64,000 nt of DNA from Paenibacillus antibioticophila (GTDB taxonomy: Bacteria; Bacillota; Bacilli; Paenibacillales; Paenibacillaceae). Below the pieces are notes generated by a model. It had not been told where the DNA came from, made no database searches, and saw only the letters and a program-made list of their open reading frames with translations. Positions 51,654 through 60,885 of the stretch are shown piece by piece; position 1 is the first letter of the stretch; each line of letters starts with the position of its first letter. Made by a program: the position numbers and the translations under genes. Where the stretch lies: the NCBI RefSeq assembly GCF_000455265.1, contig NZ_HG005140.1, positions 40,983-104,982 on the forward strand, read 5' to 3'.

Positions 51654-52720
51654 TGGAGCTTCACCTTATCCCCGTCACGGAGCCCCTCCGTTCCTTCAAT
51701 AATGATCTTCTCCCCTTTGCTTACGCCGGATACGATCTCAACCTGCTCTTCGCCTTCCTTGCCAACCTGAACGGGAACCTTGACGGCCTTCATTGGCTGT
51801 CCTTCCTCCACCTTAAAAATAAAGGTCTCTTCCCCCTCGTATTGAATTGCTTGGATTGGAACCAGCAATCGAGGCTTATCCGGTATTTCGAGCGTTAGTG
51901 AAGCGTTATATCCTGACTTCAGTTCGGGAGAGATCTCGTCCAGTCTAACCAGCATCTCAACCGAAGGATCCTTGGAGGTTGCTTCGGCCAGCTGTGCCAC
52001 AGGGGCAAGATAGGTGACTTGTCCATTGAATTCGCCCGCGAACGATTCACTGGTCACGACCGCCTTCATTCCCGCTTGAACCTTCCCGGCATCCAGCTCA
52101 TTCAGATTGGAGCGAACCTGATATGCGGAGAAATCCGCAATCGATACAATCAGACTGCCTTGAGCGATCATTTGCCCTTTTTTGACTGCAAGCTCGGTGA
52201 CAACTCCTCCCTTCTCCGCCTTGATCGAGCTGGAAGCAAGCTGGCGTTTAAGAGACTCGATGTTTAATTCGCTGCTCTTGATTCGCAGATCATAGGAGGT
52301 CAAGTCCAGCTCCTCCGGCTCTGTGTCAGCATCCAGACTCCTTGCCTGCTTGAAGCTTTCAAAATGCTGCTTCTTAGCCTGCAGCCGCTCTGCCTCTACC
52401 ATTTGCAGATTTAAAAGCTCTTTATCCAACTGCTCCTGAACGGATTCCATATTTAGCGTCAATAGTTCCTGCCCCTCGGTGATCGTATCTCCGAGCTTAA
52501 CGGCCACCGCCTCTACAACTCCGCTGACCGGCGCATACAGCTGTGCAGTATCTACCGGCTCAAGCTTTCCGTTGGCAAAGACCTCCTCAGTAATCACACC
52601 TTCAGTCACCTCAATACTTTGTACCAAAGCAGCCTTATTCACATTCAACAGATTTACTCCCACAAGCACTAAAATAATCAATCCCAGCGCTGCGCTGATC
52701 ACTATTTTTTTCTTCCCCAC
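51650..52720 (-). CDS. HlyD/RND-type periplasmic-adaptor homologue
   Basis: Membrane fusion-like adaptor (356 aa). One N-terminal membrane anchor (about 4-24). The lipoyl-like half motifs are VYAPVSGVVEAVAVKLGDTITEGQELLTL-like (about 65-95) and IKAEKGGVVTELAVKKGQMIAQGSLIVSI-like (about 155-185), with a helical hairpin between them rich in Gln/Leu/Glu. Beta-barrel and membrane-proximal domains follow. In Gram-positives these adaptors link MacB-like permeases to the cell surface. The start is GTG after GGGTGAT. First gene of the export operon. Confidence 0.92.
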   Translation of the reverse strand: MGKKKIVISAALGLIILVLVGVNLLNVNKAALVQSIEVTEGVITEEVFANGKLEPVDTAQLYAPVSGVVEAVAVKLGDTITEGQELLTLNMESVQEQLDKELLNLQMVEAERLQAKKQHFESFKQARSLDADTEPEELDLTSYDLRIKSSELNIESLKRQLASSSIKAEKGGVVTELAVKKGQMIAQGSLIVSIADFSAYQVRSNLNELDAGKVQAGMKAVVTSESFAGEFNGQVTYLAPVAQLAEATSKDPSVEMLVRLDEISPELKSGYNASLTLEIPDKPRLLVPIQAIQYEGEETFIFKVEEGQPMKAVKVPVQVGKEGEEQVEIVSGVSKGEKIIIEGTEGLRDGDKVKLQ

Positions 52721-52753
52721 TTCAAATCACCCTATCCCATTCATTCTAATGAC

Positions 52754-53401
52754 TTATACTAACAGCAAGCTTCCCAGCGAAATAATGAGCCATACACCAA
52801 CAATCCAGATACCGACCGTTTTGCGGGGCCGATTCATCATGACGGAGGAACCGATCACATAAAGCGCTAATCCCCATAGCGAAAATGGATTAACGATCGA
52901 CAACAGATGGTACAGCATGCTCTCTTTATCCGCTACTAGCGCGCCGAGACTGAGCGAAATTTCAGTTATCGAGGTCGCGCCTGTTGTGTAAACCAGGACT
53001 GCTGTGATCAACCCCCCGATTGTGCTTGGAAGCATAGCAAATGTAACCATGGTGACGAGCTGCATATACTTGGCTTCTCCACGAACGATCAGATTTAAAA
53101 GAAGGTATACAAGGCCGCTTAAAAAGACCATGAAAGCAATGGTTAACGGTGCCATAACCCACCCCATCACTTTTGTACTTTGCACAATCATATCAGTATC
53201 TACTGCGCTATAATTGGGTTGTGCTTTCAGGGTGTCAAGTGTCGTCTGTATAGTAGCAGGCATCTGCAACTGTACAGAGATGAGTGAAATGATAATAAGA
53301 AGAAGAAATGGAAACAACCATGCCAGCTTGCTTGCCTTCACCCGCTTGAAGGTTTCCGCTGGGGAACTGAAAATGGTAAATAAACTACTAAAATGACTCA
53401 A
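52754..53401 (-). CDS. Yip1-family membrane protein
   Basis: 215 aa with five predicted membrane segments. The N-terminal FSSLFTIFSSPAETFKRVKASKLAWLFPFLLLIIISLI and the middle MGWVMAPLTIAFMVFLSGLVYLLLNLIVRGEAKYMQLVTMVTFAMLP-like region match the Yip1 domain. The role in bacteria is unclear. It lies 33 bases upstream of the HlyD gene on the same strand, so it may be the first gene of the export operon. The start is a TTG, supported by GGGAGG seven bases before it. Confidence 0.83.
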   Translation of the reverse strand: MSHFSSLFTIFSSPAETFKRVKASKLAWLFPFLLLIIISLISVQLQMPATIQTTLDTLKAQPNYSAVDTDMIVQSTKVMGWVMAPLTIAFMVFLSGLVYLLLNLIVRGEAKYMQLVTMVTFAMLPSTIGGLITAVLVYTTGATSITEISLSLGALVADKESMLYHLLSIVNPFSLWGLALYVIGSSVMMNRPRKTVGIWIVGVWLIISLGSLLLV

Positions 53402-53550
53402 AAAAACGCCTCCCGTCTTCTGTGTGTTGACTTGCTTTTTCTCCCATCTTAATATAATCCAGGCGATACTGTATGTAATTCTTGTTGCTGCTACTTCTTC
53501 ATACGTACAACCTATGTATAAAGATTCAGTTTATGAGGCTTTTCAATCAT

Positions 53551-53573
53551 AACCACCCGCCCAACGGGTGGTT
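53551..53573. repeat. Perfect isolated hairpin, possible IS200/IS605-type end
   Basis: AACCACCCG-CCCAA-CGGGTGGTT, a 9-bp perfect stem with a 5-base loop, followed by TCAGCCTG. It lacks a T-run and no gene ends next to it. Such short hairpins near element ends are used by IS200/IS605 transposases. The gap 53402-53814 (413 bases) holds nothing else I can identify. Confidence 0.4.
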
Positions 53574-53814
53574 CAGCCTGTAGACAAAGTTCCTAAAGGA
53601 GCAGGAAATAAGGCGAATTCCTAAAGAAAGCCGATATATGAAATCCGAAGATATACGAAAGGCTAGTAGGAGATTGACCGTTTTTTTGATAAACACAAGT
53701 CCTATTTTGTATGAGGACAAGACAGACGCAGTAGTAACAAGTTGATTTTTCGCTTTCTATGAAATGATTTTGGCCTGAACGCCTTGGTTAATCGGAATTG
53801 TAGCTTACACTTCC

Positions 53815-54423
53815 TTACTTACTTTTTAAATATTCACATATTGCGGCAATGGTAAGATCCTTTTCCTCAATATTGTTTGTGATATCATCGATCAAGTCCG
53901 TTGCCAAATTAAATTTTTGATTGAATTTTTGATTGTCTGCTAAGAATATTCTGGCTCTAGGACGCGGAGTCATACCTTGAGGTCCGGCCCCTGTGACATA
54001 ATTGATAATGACAATTACATCTTTGATATTATCGTTGTTCACATCATAAAAATCTACGGCCGCCACACTATCAAAAATCCCCGAATAATTTTCCGTACTG
54101 TTATTTTCATAGTAGTAAGGAAATGAATAGATAACCATACCCTCTTTTGCTAAGAAAAATGAAACATCTTCAAAATCAATACTGTGATCTGGTTCATATG
54201 AAATAAACTTTACGTTTCCCCAATCACCCAGTTCTACATTAAGCGATTGATCTTGTATAATCCGTTTTTCTTCAAGAGAAACATTCTGAGCAGTCCCGTT
54301 AAGGTCAGCAACAGAAGAAGCTATCCTTTCTGTTATGGCTTCATCATTGGCTGCCGAAGAACATGCGCATAGTCCTAAAACCGATAATAATACCATTAAC
54401 GTCAAAAATACTTTTTTTATCAT
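53815..54423 (-). CDS. Hypothetical lipoprotein
   Basis: 202 aa. A typical lipoprotein signal ends in the lipobox LCAC (Cys21). The mature part has an acidic pattern with DVNNDNIKDVIVIINYVTG at about 140-160, resembling an EF-hand-like or VCBS-type Asp-rich loop (DxNxDxxxD), and a mixed beta composition (VYSFPYYYENNSTENYSG). No family recognised. It is AT-richer than its neighbours, which together with the decayed fragment upstream suggests a less conserved, possibly acquired island. GAAAGGTGA precedes the ATG. Confidence 0.72.
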   Translation of the reverse strand: MIKKVFLTLMVLLSVLGLCACSSAANDEAITERIASSVADLNGTAQNVSLEEKRIIQDQSLNVELGDWGNVKFISYEPDHSIDFEDVSFFLAKEGMVIYSFPYYYENNSTENYSGIFDSVAAVDFYDVNNDNIKDVIVIINYVTGAGPQGMTPRPRARIFLADNQKFNQKFNLATDLIDDITNNIEEKDLTIAAICEYLKSK

Positions 54424-54582
54424 AATCTGTCACCTTTCAGATTCTGCTTTTATCGCAAATTTTTTTAAACGTTTGTCGTGTGGAGAAAAGCTCCATACGC
54501 CATTTCAATACAACGAGTATAGCACATTGTGCTGACCTTCCATCAATATCTGTTAAGACGCTTACTGAACCATTTATAGCTA

Positions 54583-54771
54583 TTATCTCGGGAGTAATAT
54601 AAACTCCGTTTTTTTCTCTTGTTTCAAACTCAATAATTGGCTATCCCCTCTTTTATTCATTAATTCTTCTGGTGAGTACTCGACTCCATTAGAATCAATA
54701 AATACTCCACTTCGGTACACAATATAATCGCCACATGATTCTAAACAATTGTAATATTTTTGGAATTTTAG
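54583..54771 (-). pseudogene. Possible remnant of a small gene
   Basis: A 62-codon open stretch on the minus strand without a usable start codon. It reads like protein (GDYIVYRSGVFIDSNGVEYS followed by PEELMNKRGDSQLLS) and ends at TAA 54583. It is AT-rich like the lipoprotein gene downstream. It could be the 3' end of a gene lost by deletion. The gap 54424-55027 (604 bases) holds only this stretch and the nadE terminator. Confidence 0.35.
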
Positions 54772-54980
54772 CTAGACCTTTATGATAATCTTTCAGAAGA
54801 AGCTTTGATTTATTGAACGTTGCAGTAGTTGAAATCTAAATGCAAGGAAGAACGCGAATCCTTTTCATTTAGAGCCGGATATTTTATCATGTGGTCTGGG
54901 TGGCATAAGCTAACCTAGGGTCGAGCTTCCGACGCAGCCGGAAGGTTACCATCCGGGCACGGCTAAACAGTTAACCAAAT

Positions 54981-55016
54981 AAAGGAACCAGCCGGATACC
55001 TCCGGCTGGTTCCTTT
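54981..55016 (-). terminator. Rho-independent terminator of nadE
   Basis: AAAGGAACCAGCCGG and CCGGCTGGTTCCTTT form a perfect 15-bp stem 12 bases after the nadE stop codon. Confidence 0.9.
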
Positions 55017-55027
55017 ATTCATCTACA

Positions 55028-55837
55028 TTAAATTCCAGGAATCCCACTGCGCTTATGCTCTGTCTTCAAATAAAAGGACTCCAACCGTTCCCGCACCGCC
55101 GGATCGATCTCCTTTCCTTCCAGGTAGTCGCTGTTAGCTTCATAGCTAATACCCAGCTCTTGCTCATCGGTCTGTCCTTCCCATAGACCCGCCGAAGGCG
55201 CCTTCGCAATAATTGCATCAGGCACCCCAAGGTATGAAGCAAGCTGGCGGACCTGCCGTTTATTCAAGGAAGAGAGCGGCGTAATATCAACGGCTCCATC
55301 TCCCCATTTGGTATAGAAGCCTGTAATTGCTTCGGAGGCATGATCTGTTCCGACGACCAGCAAATTCAGTTCAAAGGACAAGGCATACTGCATCACCATC
55401 CGGGTGCGCGCCTTAATATTCCCCTTCCCCTGATGGCTCATATGCCTGGATTGGCCAATGGCCCGGAAGCCGTGCTCCACCTCAAGGGCTATTTCGTCTA
55501 CCGCGTCTTCGATATTCGTCTCCACTGTGCGGGTCAAGCCGAAGGTGCGGGCAACCTCATAGCTGTGCTCAATATCGGACTGCTCGCCATAGGGCTGAAA
55601 TACGCCCAGGGTCATATACTCTCTTCCGGTCTCCCCGCTGAGCTCATCGGTTGCGCGTTTGCATAACGCTGTCGCCACCGCGCTGTCGATCCCCCCGCTG
55701 ATGGCAATCAAAAGACCGCTCGCCTTGGAGCTCAGCATATACTCCTTCAAAAATTGCACTCGCTTTGTCACTTCCTCTGCCGGATCAATCACCGGCTTTA
55801 CCCCGAGGCGTTCAATTATTTCATGCTGCAGACTCAT
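55028..55837 (-). CDS. nadE: Ammonia-dependent NAD+ synthetase NadE
   Basis: Amidates deamido-NAD to NAD+ (269 aa). The PP-loop ISGGIDSAVATALCKRA binds ATP. RTRMVMQYALSFELNLLVVGTDHASEAITGFYTKWGDGAVDITPL-like residues at about 145-190 and the C-terminal KTEHKRSGIPG are typical of the short, NH3-dependent Bacillus form without a glutaminase domain. GAGGGATGGGAGA precedes the ATG. Monocistronic with a strong terminator. Confidence 0.96.
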   Translation of the reverse strand: MSLQHEIIERLGVKPVIDPAEEVTKRVQFLKEYMLSSKASGLLIAISGGIDSAVATALCKRATDELSGETGREYMTLGVFQPYGEQSDIEHSYEVARTFGLTRTVETNIEDAVDEIALEVEHGFRAIGQSRHMSHQGKGNIKARTRMVMQYALSFELNLLVVGTDHASEAITGFYTKWGDGAVDITPLSSLNKRQVRQLASYLGVPDAIIAKAPSAGLWEGQTDEQELGISYEANSDYLEGKEIDPAVRERLESFYLKTEHKRSGIPGI

Positions 55838-55888
55838 TCTCCCATCCCTCTCTGATTATCGATATGACGCATGATGTAATATGTAAAA

Positions 55889-55936
55889 ACGTCCTGTTCA
55901 ATCCGCAGTTGAGCGCGAATCGTCCAGGACGTTATC
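55889..55936 (-). terminator. Terminator of the bacilliredoxin gene
   Basis: AACGTCCTG and CAGGACGTT enclose a larger loop. On the minus strand TTTTT follows the stem. Confidence 0.6.
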
Positions 55937-55946
55937 ATAACGAAGC

Positions 55947-56381
55947 TTATCTGCAAAACCGGTCGAAGGCGCCTTTCAGATCCTCAGCGATCTCTGCTGC
56001 CGAACGATCCTCAATTTGATGTCGTTCGATAAAATGAACCAGTTCCCCATCCTTCATCAAAGCGATGGAAGGCGAAGAAGGCGGGTAAGGGGCAAAGTAT
56101 TCCCTCGCCTTGGCGGTAGCTTCCTTATCTTGGCCTGCAAAGACCGTAAACAGATGATCCGGGGTCAGATCATGCTGCAGAGCCTGGGCAACACCCGGAC
56201 GGCACTGGCCTGCTGCGCATCCGCAGACGGAATTCACCACAACAAGCGTTGTTCCTTTTGCCTCAGTAAAAGCTTCTTCTACTGCATCAGGTGTCCGCAG
56301 CTCCTGAACGCCAATCGAAGCCAACTCATCCCGCATGGGTTGAACCATATCCTTCATATATTGGTCAAATGACATAGACAT
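55947..56381 (-). CDS. BrxA/BrxB-family bacilliredoxin
   Basis: Thioredoxin-like protein (144 aa) that removes bacillithiol from protein cysteines. The active-site CGC motif is Cys53-Gly-Cys55 in VVNSVCGCAAGQCRPG. The start is MSMSFDQYM at 56381 with AAGGAG ten bases upstream. The end RHQIEDRSAAEIAEDLKGAFDRFC is conserved in the YphP/YqiW family. Cytosolic. Presence of this protein implies the organism makes bacillithiol. Confidence 0.93.
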   Translation of the reverse strand: MSMSFDQYMKDMVQPMRDELASIGVQELRTPDAVEEAFTEAKGTTLVVVNSVCGCAAGQCRPGVAQALQHDLTPDHLFTVFAGQDKEATAKAREYFAPYPPSSPSIALMKDGELVHFIERHQIEDRSAAEIAEDLKGAFDRFCR

Positions 56382-56473
56382 GACTGTATCACTCCTTAAG
56401 ACTGTAAGCTTATATTCCAATTATACAGTCCCAAAACAGGAAATCAACTTAACATGCAATGATATATTTAACA

Positions 56474-58189
56474 TCACATCCAACTTTCCACGTTTTCCGG
56501 ACACGGGAAGAACACTGTAAACATCGTGCCTTTGCCTTCTTCGGATTGAACGCTGATTTTTCCACTGTGCCTCTCCACAATACTCAGGCATAAGGCAAGA
56601 CCCAGGCCGGTTCCTTGGGATTTCGTTGTAAAAAAAGGTTCAAAGAGCCTTTCCCGCTCTGCAGCAGGGATACCGGGGCCCTGATCCTTCACGGAAAGCT
56701 CCACGCCGTCCACCCGTTTACGGGTCTCGATCGTCAGTTCTCCCTTCTCTCCCATAGCCTCCATTCCATTCCGCCCCAGGTTCAAAATCAACTGCTTGAT
56801 TTCCTTCTGATTAAGCAGCAAATTAGGCAGCTCATCATCCAGTCTGACCTCAATGCTCTGGCCGCGAAGATTGGCATCCGCCCACAGCAGCGGAGTCAGC
56901 TCACGGATAATATCATGGAGACTGCACAGCTCCATACGAACAGACCGATTCTGGGCCAGCGACAAGAAGTCATTAATAATGCTGTTCGCACGATCCAGCT
57001 CTTCCATCACGATCCGGTAATAGTTGTCCAGCGTTGGCGGACTCTTCTCTTGCATTAATTGAAGAAAGCCACGGACGACGGCCATCGGATTGCGAATCTC
57101 GTGGGTAATTCCCGCTGCCATCTGGCCTACCAGACTGAGCCGTTCCACATGGTTTAGTTCTTTTCGAAACGTTTCGAGTTCGGTAATATCCTGAATAATC
57201 ACTACGGCCCCGATCGTCTCGTCGGTATGCCCTTTTTTGATAGGTGAAGTACTGGTAAAATAAGCTTTATCACCGCTTTGCAGCAGCTCACGGGTCTTAA
57301 TATGCTCCTCCAGTGATTGACCCGCGCGCTCGATCAGCACCTCGAATCCAAGATCCGCCATAACCGGGGCAAGACGGCTGCGAATCAGCTCCTCCTTTCG
57401 GGCCTGAGGCTTGAACTTTCGAAACAGCTGAATAAATGTCTCGTTGATCGTCATGATATCGCCCTGCCGATCAAGCAAAATAATACTCAATGGTGCCGCA
57501 TCCATCATCTGCTGCAGCTTCTCCGCCTCGCGAAAATAGTTTCGGGAAAGCTGCATCACCTGCATTCTTAGCTTTTCCTTCTCATATGTATGCTCGATCA
57601 TGCAAACGAACAAGGTACTAATAAATATGGTAAAGATTATGTTCAATACTGCTATTGCTAGCGGAGACAGACCTGCCTCCTTCTTAGCGGTTCCCATCAG
57701 ATAAGGAGAAGATATAATCATCAGTTCCCCGATCAGGAAGAACAACGACAGAATCGCTACCTTGCCCTTCCGGTCGCTCCTATAGAACGATTTCGAAAAA
57801 AATAATACTAATGGATACAACAGCAATCCTGTATCCAGTATAAAGCCCGAAAAAGTAGGGTTTACTGCAAATACCGGATATAATAGTAGATGAAGCGAAG
57901 CCAGAAATACCCCTTCAGCCATTCGGCTGTAGAGCATGAGTGCAAAGAGCGGCAAGATGGCAAAATCCAGATGAAGCGTCCCCCAAAGCCGAGGGGAGAA
58001 GAGTGAGCAAAGGATCATGCTAAGCGCGCAAGTTAGTGTAAAGCCCAATGTAATTCTATAAATAGAATCCGCGCTGGCAGCTTCATCATTGAAAGACCGT
58101 CGCAGCCGCATGGTGTTGGTAAGCGGAAACAGAAACGCCGGAAGACTCGCGATCAGAAATTGCAACAGGAACTCTTTAACTTCCCCCAC
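56474..58189 (-). CDS. Sporulation-type sensor histidine kinase with PAS domain
   Basis: 571 aa. Residues 1-195 hold about six membrane segments in a 5TM/LYT-like arrangement (LLQFLIASLPAFLFPLTNTMRLR, ILCSLFSPRLWGTLHLDFAILPLFALMLY). A PAS domain is at about 230-345 (MMDAAPLSIILLDRQGDIMTINETFIQLF). The HisKA box is VGQMAAGITHEIRNPMAVVRGFLQLM. The HATPase has NLGRNGMEAM, VKDQGPGIP and TTKSQGTGLGLAL. This layout resembles KinB/KinE-type kinases that feed phosphate into Spo0F/Spo0A; no cognate regulator is adjacent. The start is GTG after AAGGAGGGAGA. Confidence 0.9.
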   Translation of the reverse strand: MGEVKEFLLQFLIASLPAFLFPLTNTMRLRRSFNDEAASADSIYRITLGFTLTCALSMILCSLFSPRLWGTLHLDFAILPLFALMLYSRMAEGVFLASLHLLLYPVFAVNPTFSGFILDTGLLLYPLVLFFSKSFYRSDRKGKVAILSLFFLIGELMIISSPYLMGTAKKEAGLSPLAIAVLNIIFTIFISTLFVCMIEHTYEKEKLRMQVMQLSRNYFREAEKLQQMMDAAPLSIILLDRQGDIMTINETFIQLFRKFKPQARKEELIRSRLAPVMADLGFEVLIERAGQSLEEHIKTRELLQSGDKAYFTSTSPIKKGHTDETIGAVVIIQDITELETFRKELNHVERLSLVGQMAAGITHEIRNPMAVVRGFLQLMQEKSPPTLDNYYRIVMEELDRANSIINDFLSLAQNRSVRMELCSLHDIIRELTPLLWADANLRGQSIEVRLDDELPNLLLNQKEIKQLILNLGRNGMEAMGEKGELTIETRKRVDGVELSVKDQGPGIPAAERERLFEPFFTTKSQGTGLGLALCLSIVERHSGKISVQSEEGKGTMFTVFFPCPENVESWM

Positions 58190-58328
58190 ATTCTCCCTCC
58201 TTTGGTGGAAGAATCATTCTAATTTCGATTAAATCACAGGCGACAATCTTTTACAACACATCCTAATACGTTAAGAAATAGAATGTTTGCTATGACGGAT
58301 AGTACAAATCAAAGAATAAGGAGCCCAT

Positions 58329-59612
58329 ATGAAATTATACGACGTGTTAATTATTGGAGGCGGTCCCTCCGGACTCATGGCATCCATTGCTGCAGCCCGG
58401 CAAGGCGCAAGGACAGCGCTGCTCGATAAAGGGGACAAGCTCGGACGAAAGCTGGGCATATCCGGGGGCGGCCGCTGCAACGTAACGAACATCAAAGAGA
58501 TCGATGAACTGATCACCTTCATACCTGGCGGCGGGAGGTTCCTGTTCAGTGCCTTTGCAACCTTCAGCAACCGCGATATTATTGCATTTTTCGAGGATTT
58601 GGGAATCGCTTTAAAAGAAGAGGATAACGGTAGAATGTTTCCGGTATCAGACAAGGCAAAGACGGTGGTCGATGCACTCATTGGAAAAGCCCGCTCACTG
58701 GGCGTAGAACTGCTGACGCATCATCAGGTTCAAGAGCTTGTCTTTGGAGCAGAGGGTGTGAAGGGGGTTAAGCTTACGAACGGCGGGAACATTGGAGCGA
58801 AAGCAGTCGTTGTAGCGACGGGCGGCAAATCAGTGCCCCATACCGGCTCTACCGGGGACGGATATCCCTGGGCGGAAGCCGCCGGCCATACCATCACCGA
58901 GCTGTATCCTACCGAGGTTCCGATTACATCCAAGGAGAGGTTTATTGTAAACCGGGACTTGCAAGGGTTATCTCTGCGGAACGTCAGACTATCGGTGCTC
59001 GACCCGAAGGGAAAGACGATTGTGGCCCATCAAGGGGATATGATCTTCACTCACTTTGGGCTTTCCGGCCCCATCGCGCTGCGCTGCAGCGGATTTCTGC
59101 GCGGCGTTAAAAAGAAGCACGGCGTCAGTACAGTTACCTTATCTCTGCATCTCTTCCCGGAGCAGTCTCGCTCTGAGCTTGAGGAAACTTTACGCTCAAA
59201 GCTTGCCGCCGAACCAAAAAAGACGCTCCGAAATGTCCTGAAAGGAACCATTCCCGAGCGTCTGCTCCCGCTGCTGCTTGAACGTGCGGAATTACCGGAG
59301 GATGTAACTTATGAACATCTTCCAAAGGACAAATGGCTTCGATTGATTGATATCATCTCCGATTTTCGGATTCAGGCTTCAGGCACCCGCCCTTTCGAAG
59401 AAGCCTTCGTCACCGGAGGGGGCGTGCATCTGAAGGAAATTCAGCCGAAGACGATGGAATCCAAGCTGATGCCAGGTTTATATTTCTGCGGCGAAGTGCT
59501 TGACATCCATGGCTATACTGGCGGCTATAATATCACCGCTGCGTTCGCAACCGGATATACGGCTGGCTTGAACGCCGGGATAACCGCAACCGCGCTGGGC
59601 ACGGAATATTAG
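58329..59612 (+). CDS. BaiN/RdsA-family NAD(P)/FAD-dependent oxidoreductase
   Basis: Flavoprotein of the HI0933 family (427 aa). FAD motif VLIIGGGPSGLMASIAAARQG, LGRKLGISGGGRCNVTN, then ATGGKSVPHTGSTGDGY and GDMIFTHFGLSGPIALR, and the C-terminal FCGEVLDIHGYTGGYNITAAFATGYTAG-like motif. Family members are flavin-dependent reductases of unclear substrate. AAGGAG is seven bases before the ATG. Its stop codon overlaps that of the convergent ecsB by four bases. Confidence 0.9.
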   Translation: MKLYDVLIIGGGPSGLMASIAAARQGARTALLDKGDKLGRKLGISGGGRCNVTNIKEIDELITFIPGGGRFLFSAFATFSNRDIIAFFEDLGIALKEEDNGRMFPVSDKAKTVVDALIGKARSLGVELLTHHQVQELVFGAEGVKGVKLTNGGNIGAKAVVVATGGKSVPHTGSTGDGYPWAEAAGHTITELYPTEVPITSKERFIVNRDLQGLSLRNVRLSVLDPKGKTIVAHQGDMIFTHFGLSGPIALRCSGFLRGVKKKHGVSTVTLSLHLFPEQSRSELEETLRSKLAAEPKKTLRNVLKGTIPERLLPLLLERAELPEDVTYEHLPKDKWLRLIDIISDFRIQASGTRPFEEAFVTGGGVHLKEIQPKTMESKLMPGLYFCGEVLDIHGYTGGYNITAAFATGYTAGLNAGITATALGTEY

Positions 59613-60885
59613 GACCTCGGCTTGCTCACGCGGCGAAAACCGGTTGAGAAGAGGACCGGGGCCATGCTTCCTGCGGCCAAGGACACAGCATACCCTGCTG
59701 CCATCCCGGGCAGAATTCCCCACCAGGCATGGGTGATGGAGAAGAAAAAGAAACAAGTCATCAGCATAAGGGCCGGAAACAGCAGCATCTTCATCGTTCT
59801 CGCAGAGGAAGCTGCCTCCGCCTCCCTTGCCCCGCACAGCATCCCCATAAGCGGGCTGCTGAAGAAGAACTTCCTTGACTCGTTCAGTCCATGGGACAAC
59901 AGCAGCACCAGGCCCAGATACACGATCAGATTGACCGGAAATGGCGGGATAATTACAGCCAAACAGCCCAGCAAAGTAAATCCGGCATAGGTTTGTAACT
60001 CCTGGCCCCGAAAGAACGATTTAACCGTCAGCTCCGCCGCACGATCACCCGGCAGCGAGGAACGCAGCAGTCTTCGGCTGCCGCGGAACAGCCATGGCCG
60101 GGACCGCTCCGGCTTCGGGGGCGGTACAGATTGGGACAGCAGCAGCGCCGTCAACCGGGTTCGCCCGCGAAGCTCCTCACGCAGCTCGGACTCCAGCCTG
60201 CCCTGCAGACGAAGACGAAGGCTGATCAGAACGGCGGAAAGTCCAAGGCATCCCATAGGGATCAGCCAGGACAGGCCTTGCTGCCAGTCCGTCAGATAAT
60301 ACCATGCCAGGAACACGGCGGTCACCGTCGTTCCCGATAAGGAAAGCCAGATCCACCGCTTCCAGCGCGCATGGTTCACCCGAATGAGATGATCCAGCAG
60401 ATTAGCTGCAGTCTGGAAGGCGCATAATCCCGCCAGCATCTGCAGCAGCTCTCCCCATTCCATGGAAAAGCCTCGTACCAAAATGGGTGCCAGCAACAAG
60501 ATGATCAAGGTTAATCTCACATAGGCCGTCAAGCTCCCCATAATGACTGCCCTTATTATCAGACCGCGCATCCAGCTTGTTCCTGCCTTAGGAACAAGCT
60601 GTCGGCAGGCTCTATGAACAGGATGAGTCCTTTCGAATAATGCAGCAAAAGGAGCAGAAGACCCGGCACTGCCGCCACAGGCAATTGGAGGATCCATTCC
60701 GGCAAGGCTTCCCGCCATAGGCCGATATAAGCTCTTCCGAGCAGGAGAACTGCGGGAATTCCGATATACAGAAAGACGACCCCATCTATGACAGCATGCA
60801 ATACGGATGCCTGCTGCCTTACATGATCGAGCCATCTTCTCCAGAACAATCGTCGAACCGTCACGGCAGAAGTCCATCTGTTCAT
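59609..60885 (-). pseudogene. ecsB: ABC transporter permease EcsB, disrupted by a frameshift
   Basis: Membrane partner of EcsA. The 5' part reads from the ATG at 60885 (MNRWTSAVTVRRLFWRRWLD) through two hydrophobic segments to LFIEPADSLFLRQEQ, then runs out of frame and stops at about 60559. The rest continues in another frame from about SWMRGLIIRAVIMGSL (near 60575) to 59609, with several more membrane segments and the EcsB-like middle. One missing base would restore one protein of about 425 aa, the expected size (B. subtilis EcsB is 408 aa). The break falls at a perfect 11-bp hairpin (60574-60600). The start overlaps the ecsA stop (ATGA). Either an inactivated gene or a sequence error. Confidence 0.82.
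60574..60600. repeat. Perfect hairpin at the ecsB frameshift
   Basis: AGCTTGTTCCT-gcctt-AGGAACAAGCT, two perfect 11-base arms with a 5-base loop, inside the coding region exactly where the reading frame changes. Confidence 0.9.

Noticed and set aside
54890..54975. Riboswitch or structured RNA downstream of nadE
   Set aside because: CTTCC/GGAAG and other short pairings are visible, but I could not match c-di-GMP, guanidine, SRP, 6S or other known patterns, and it lies after a strong terminator. One minus-strand frame reads RMVTFRLRRKLDPRLAYATQ, which may be a gene fragment, but this is too short to call.
60586..60877. N-terminal extension of about 100 residues for the permease reading frame starting at 60877
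   Set aside because: It is out-of-frame reading of the real ecsB 5' end; the residues are Arg/Ser/Cys-rich with no membrane segments, whereas the other frame gives the expected EcsB start overlapping ecsA.
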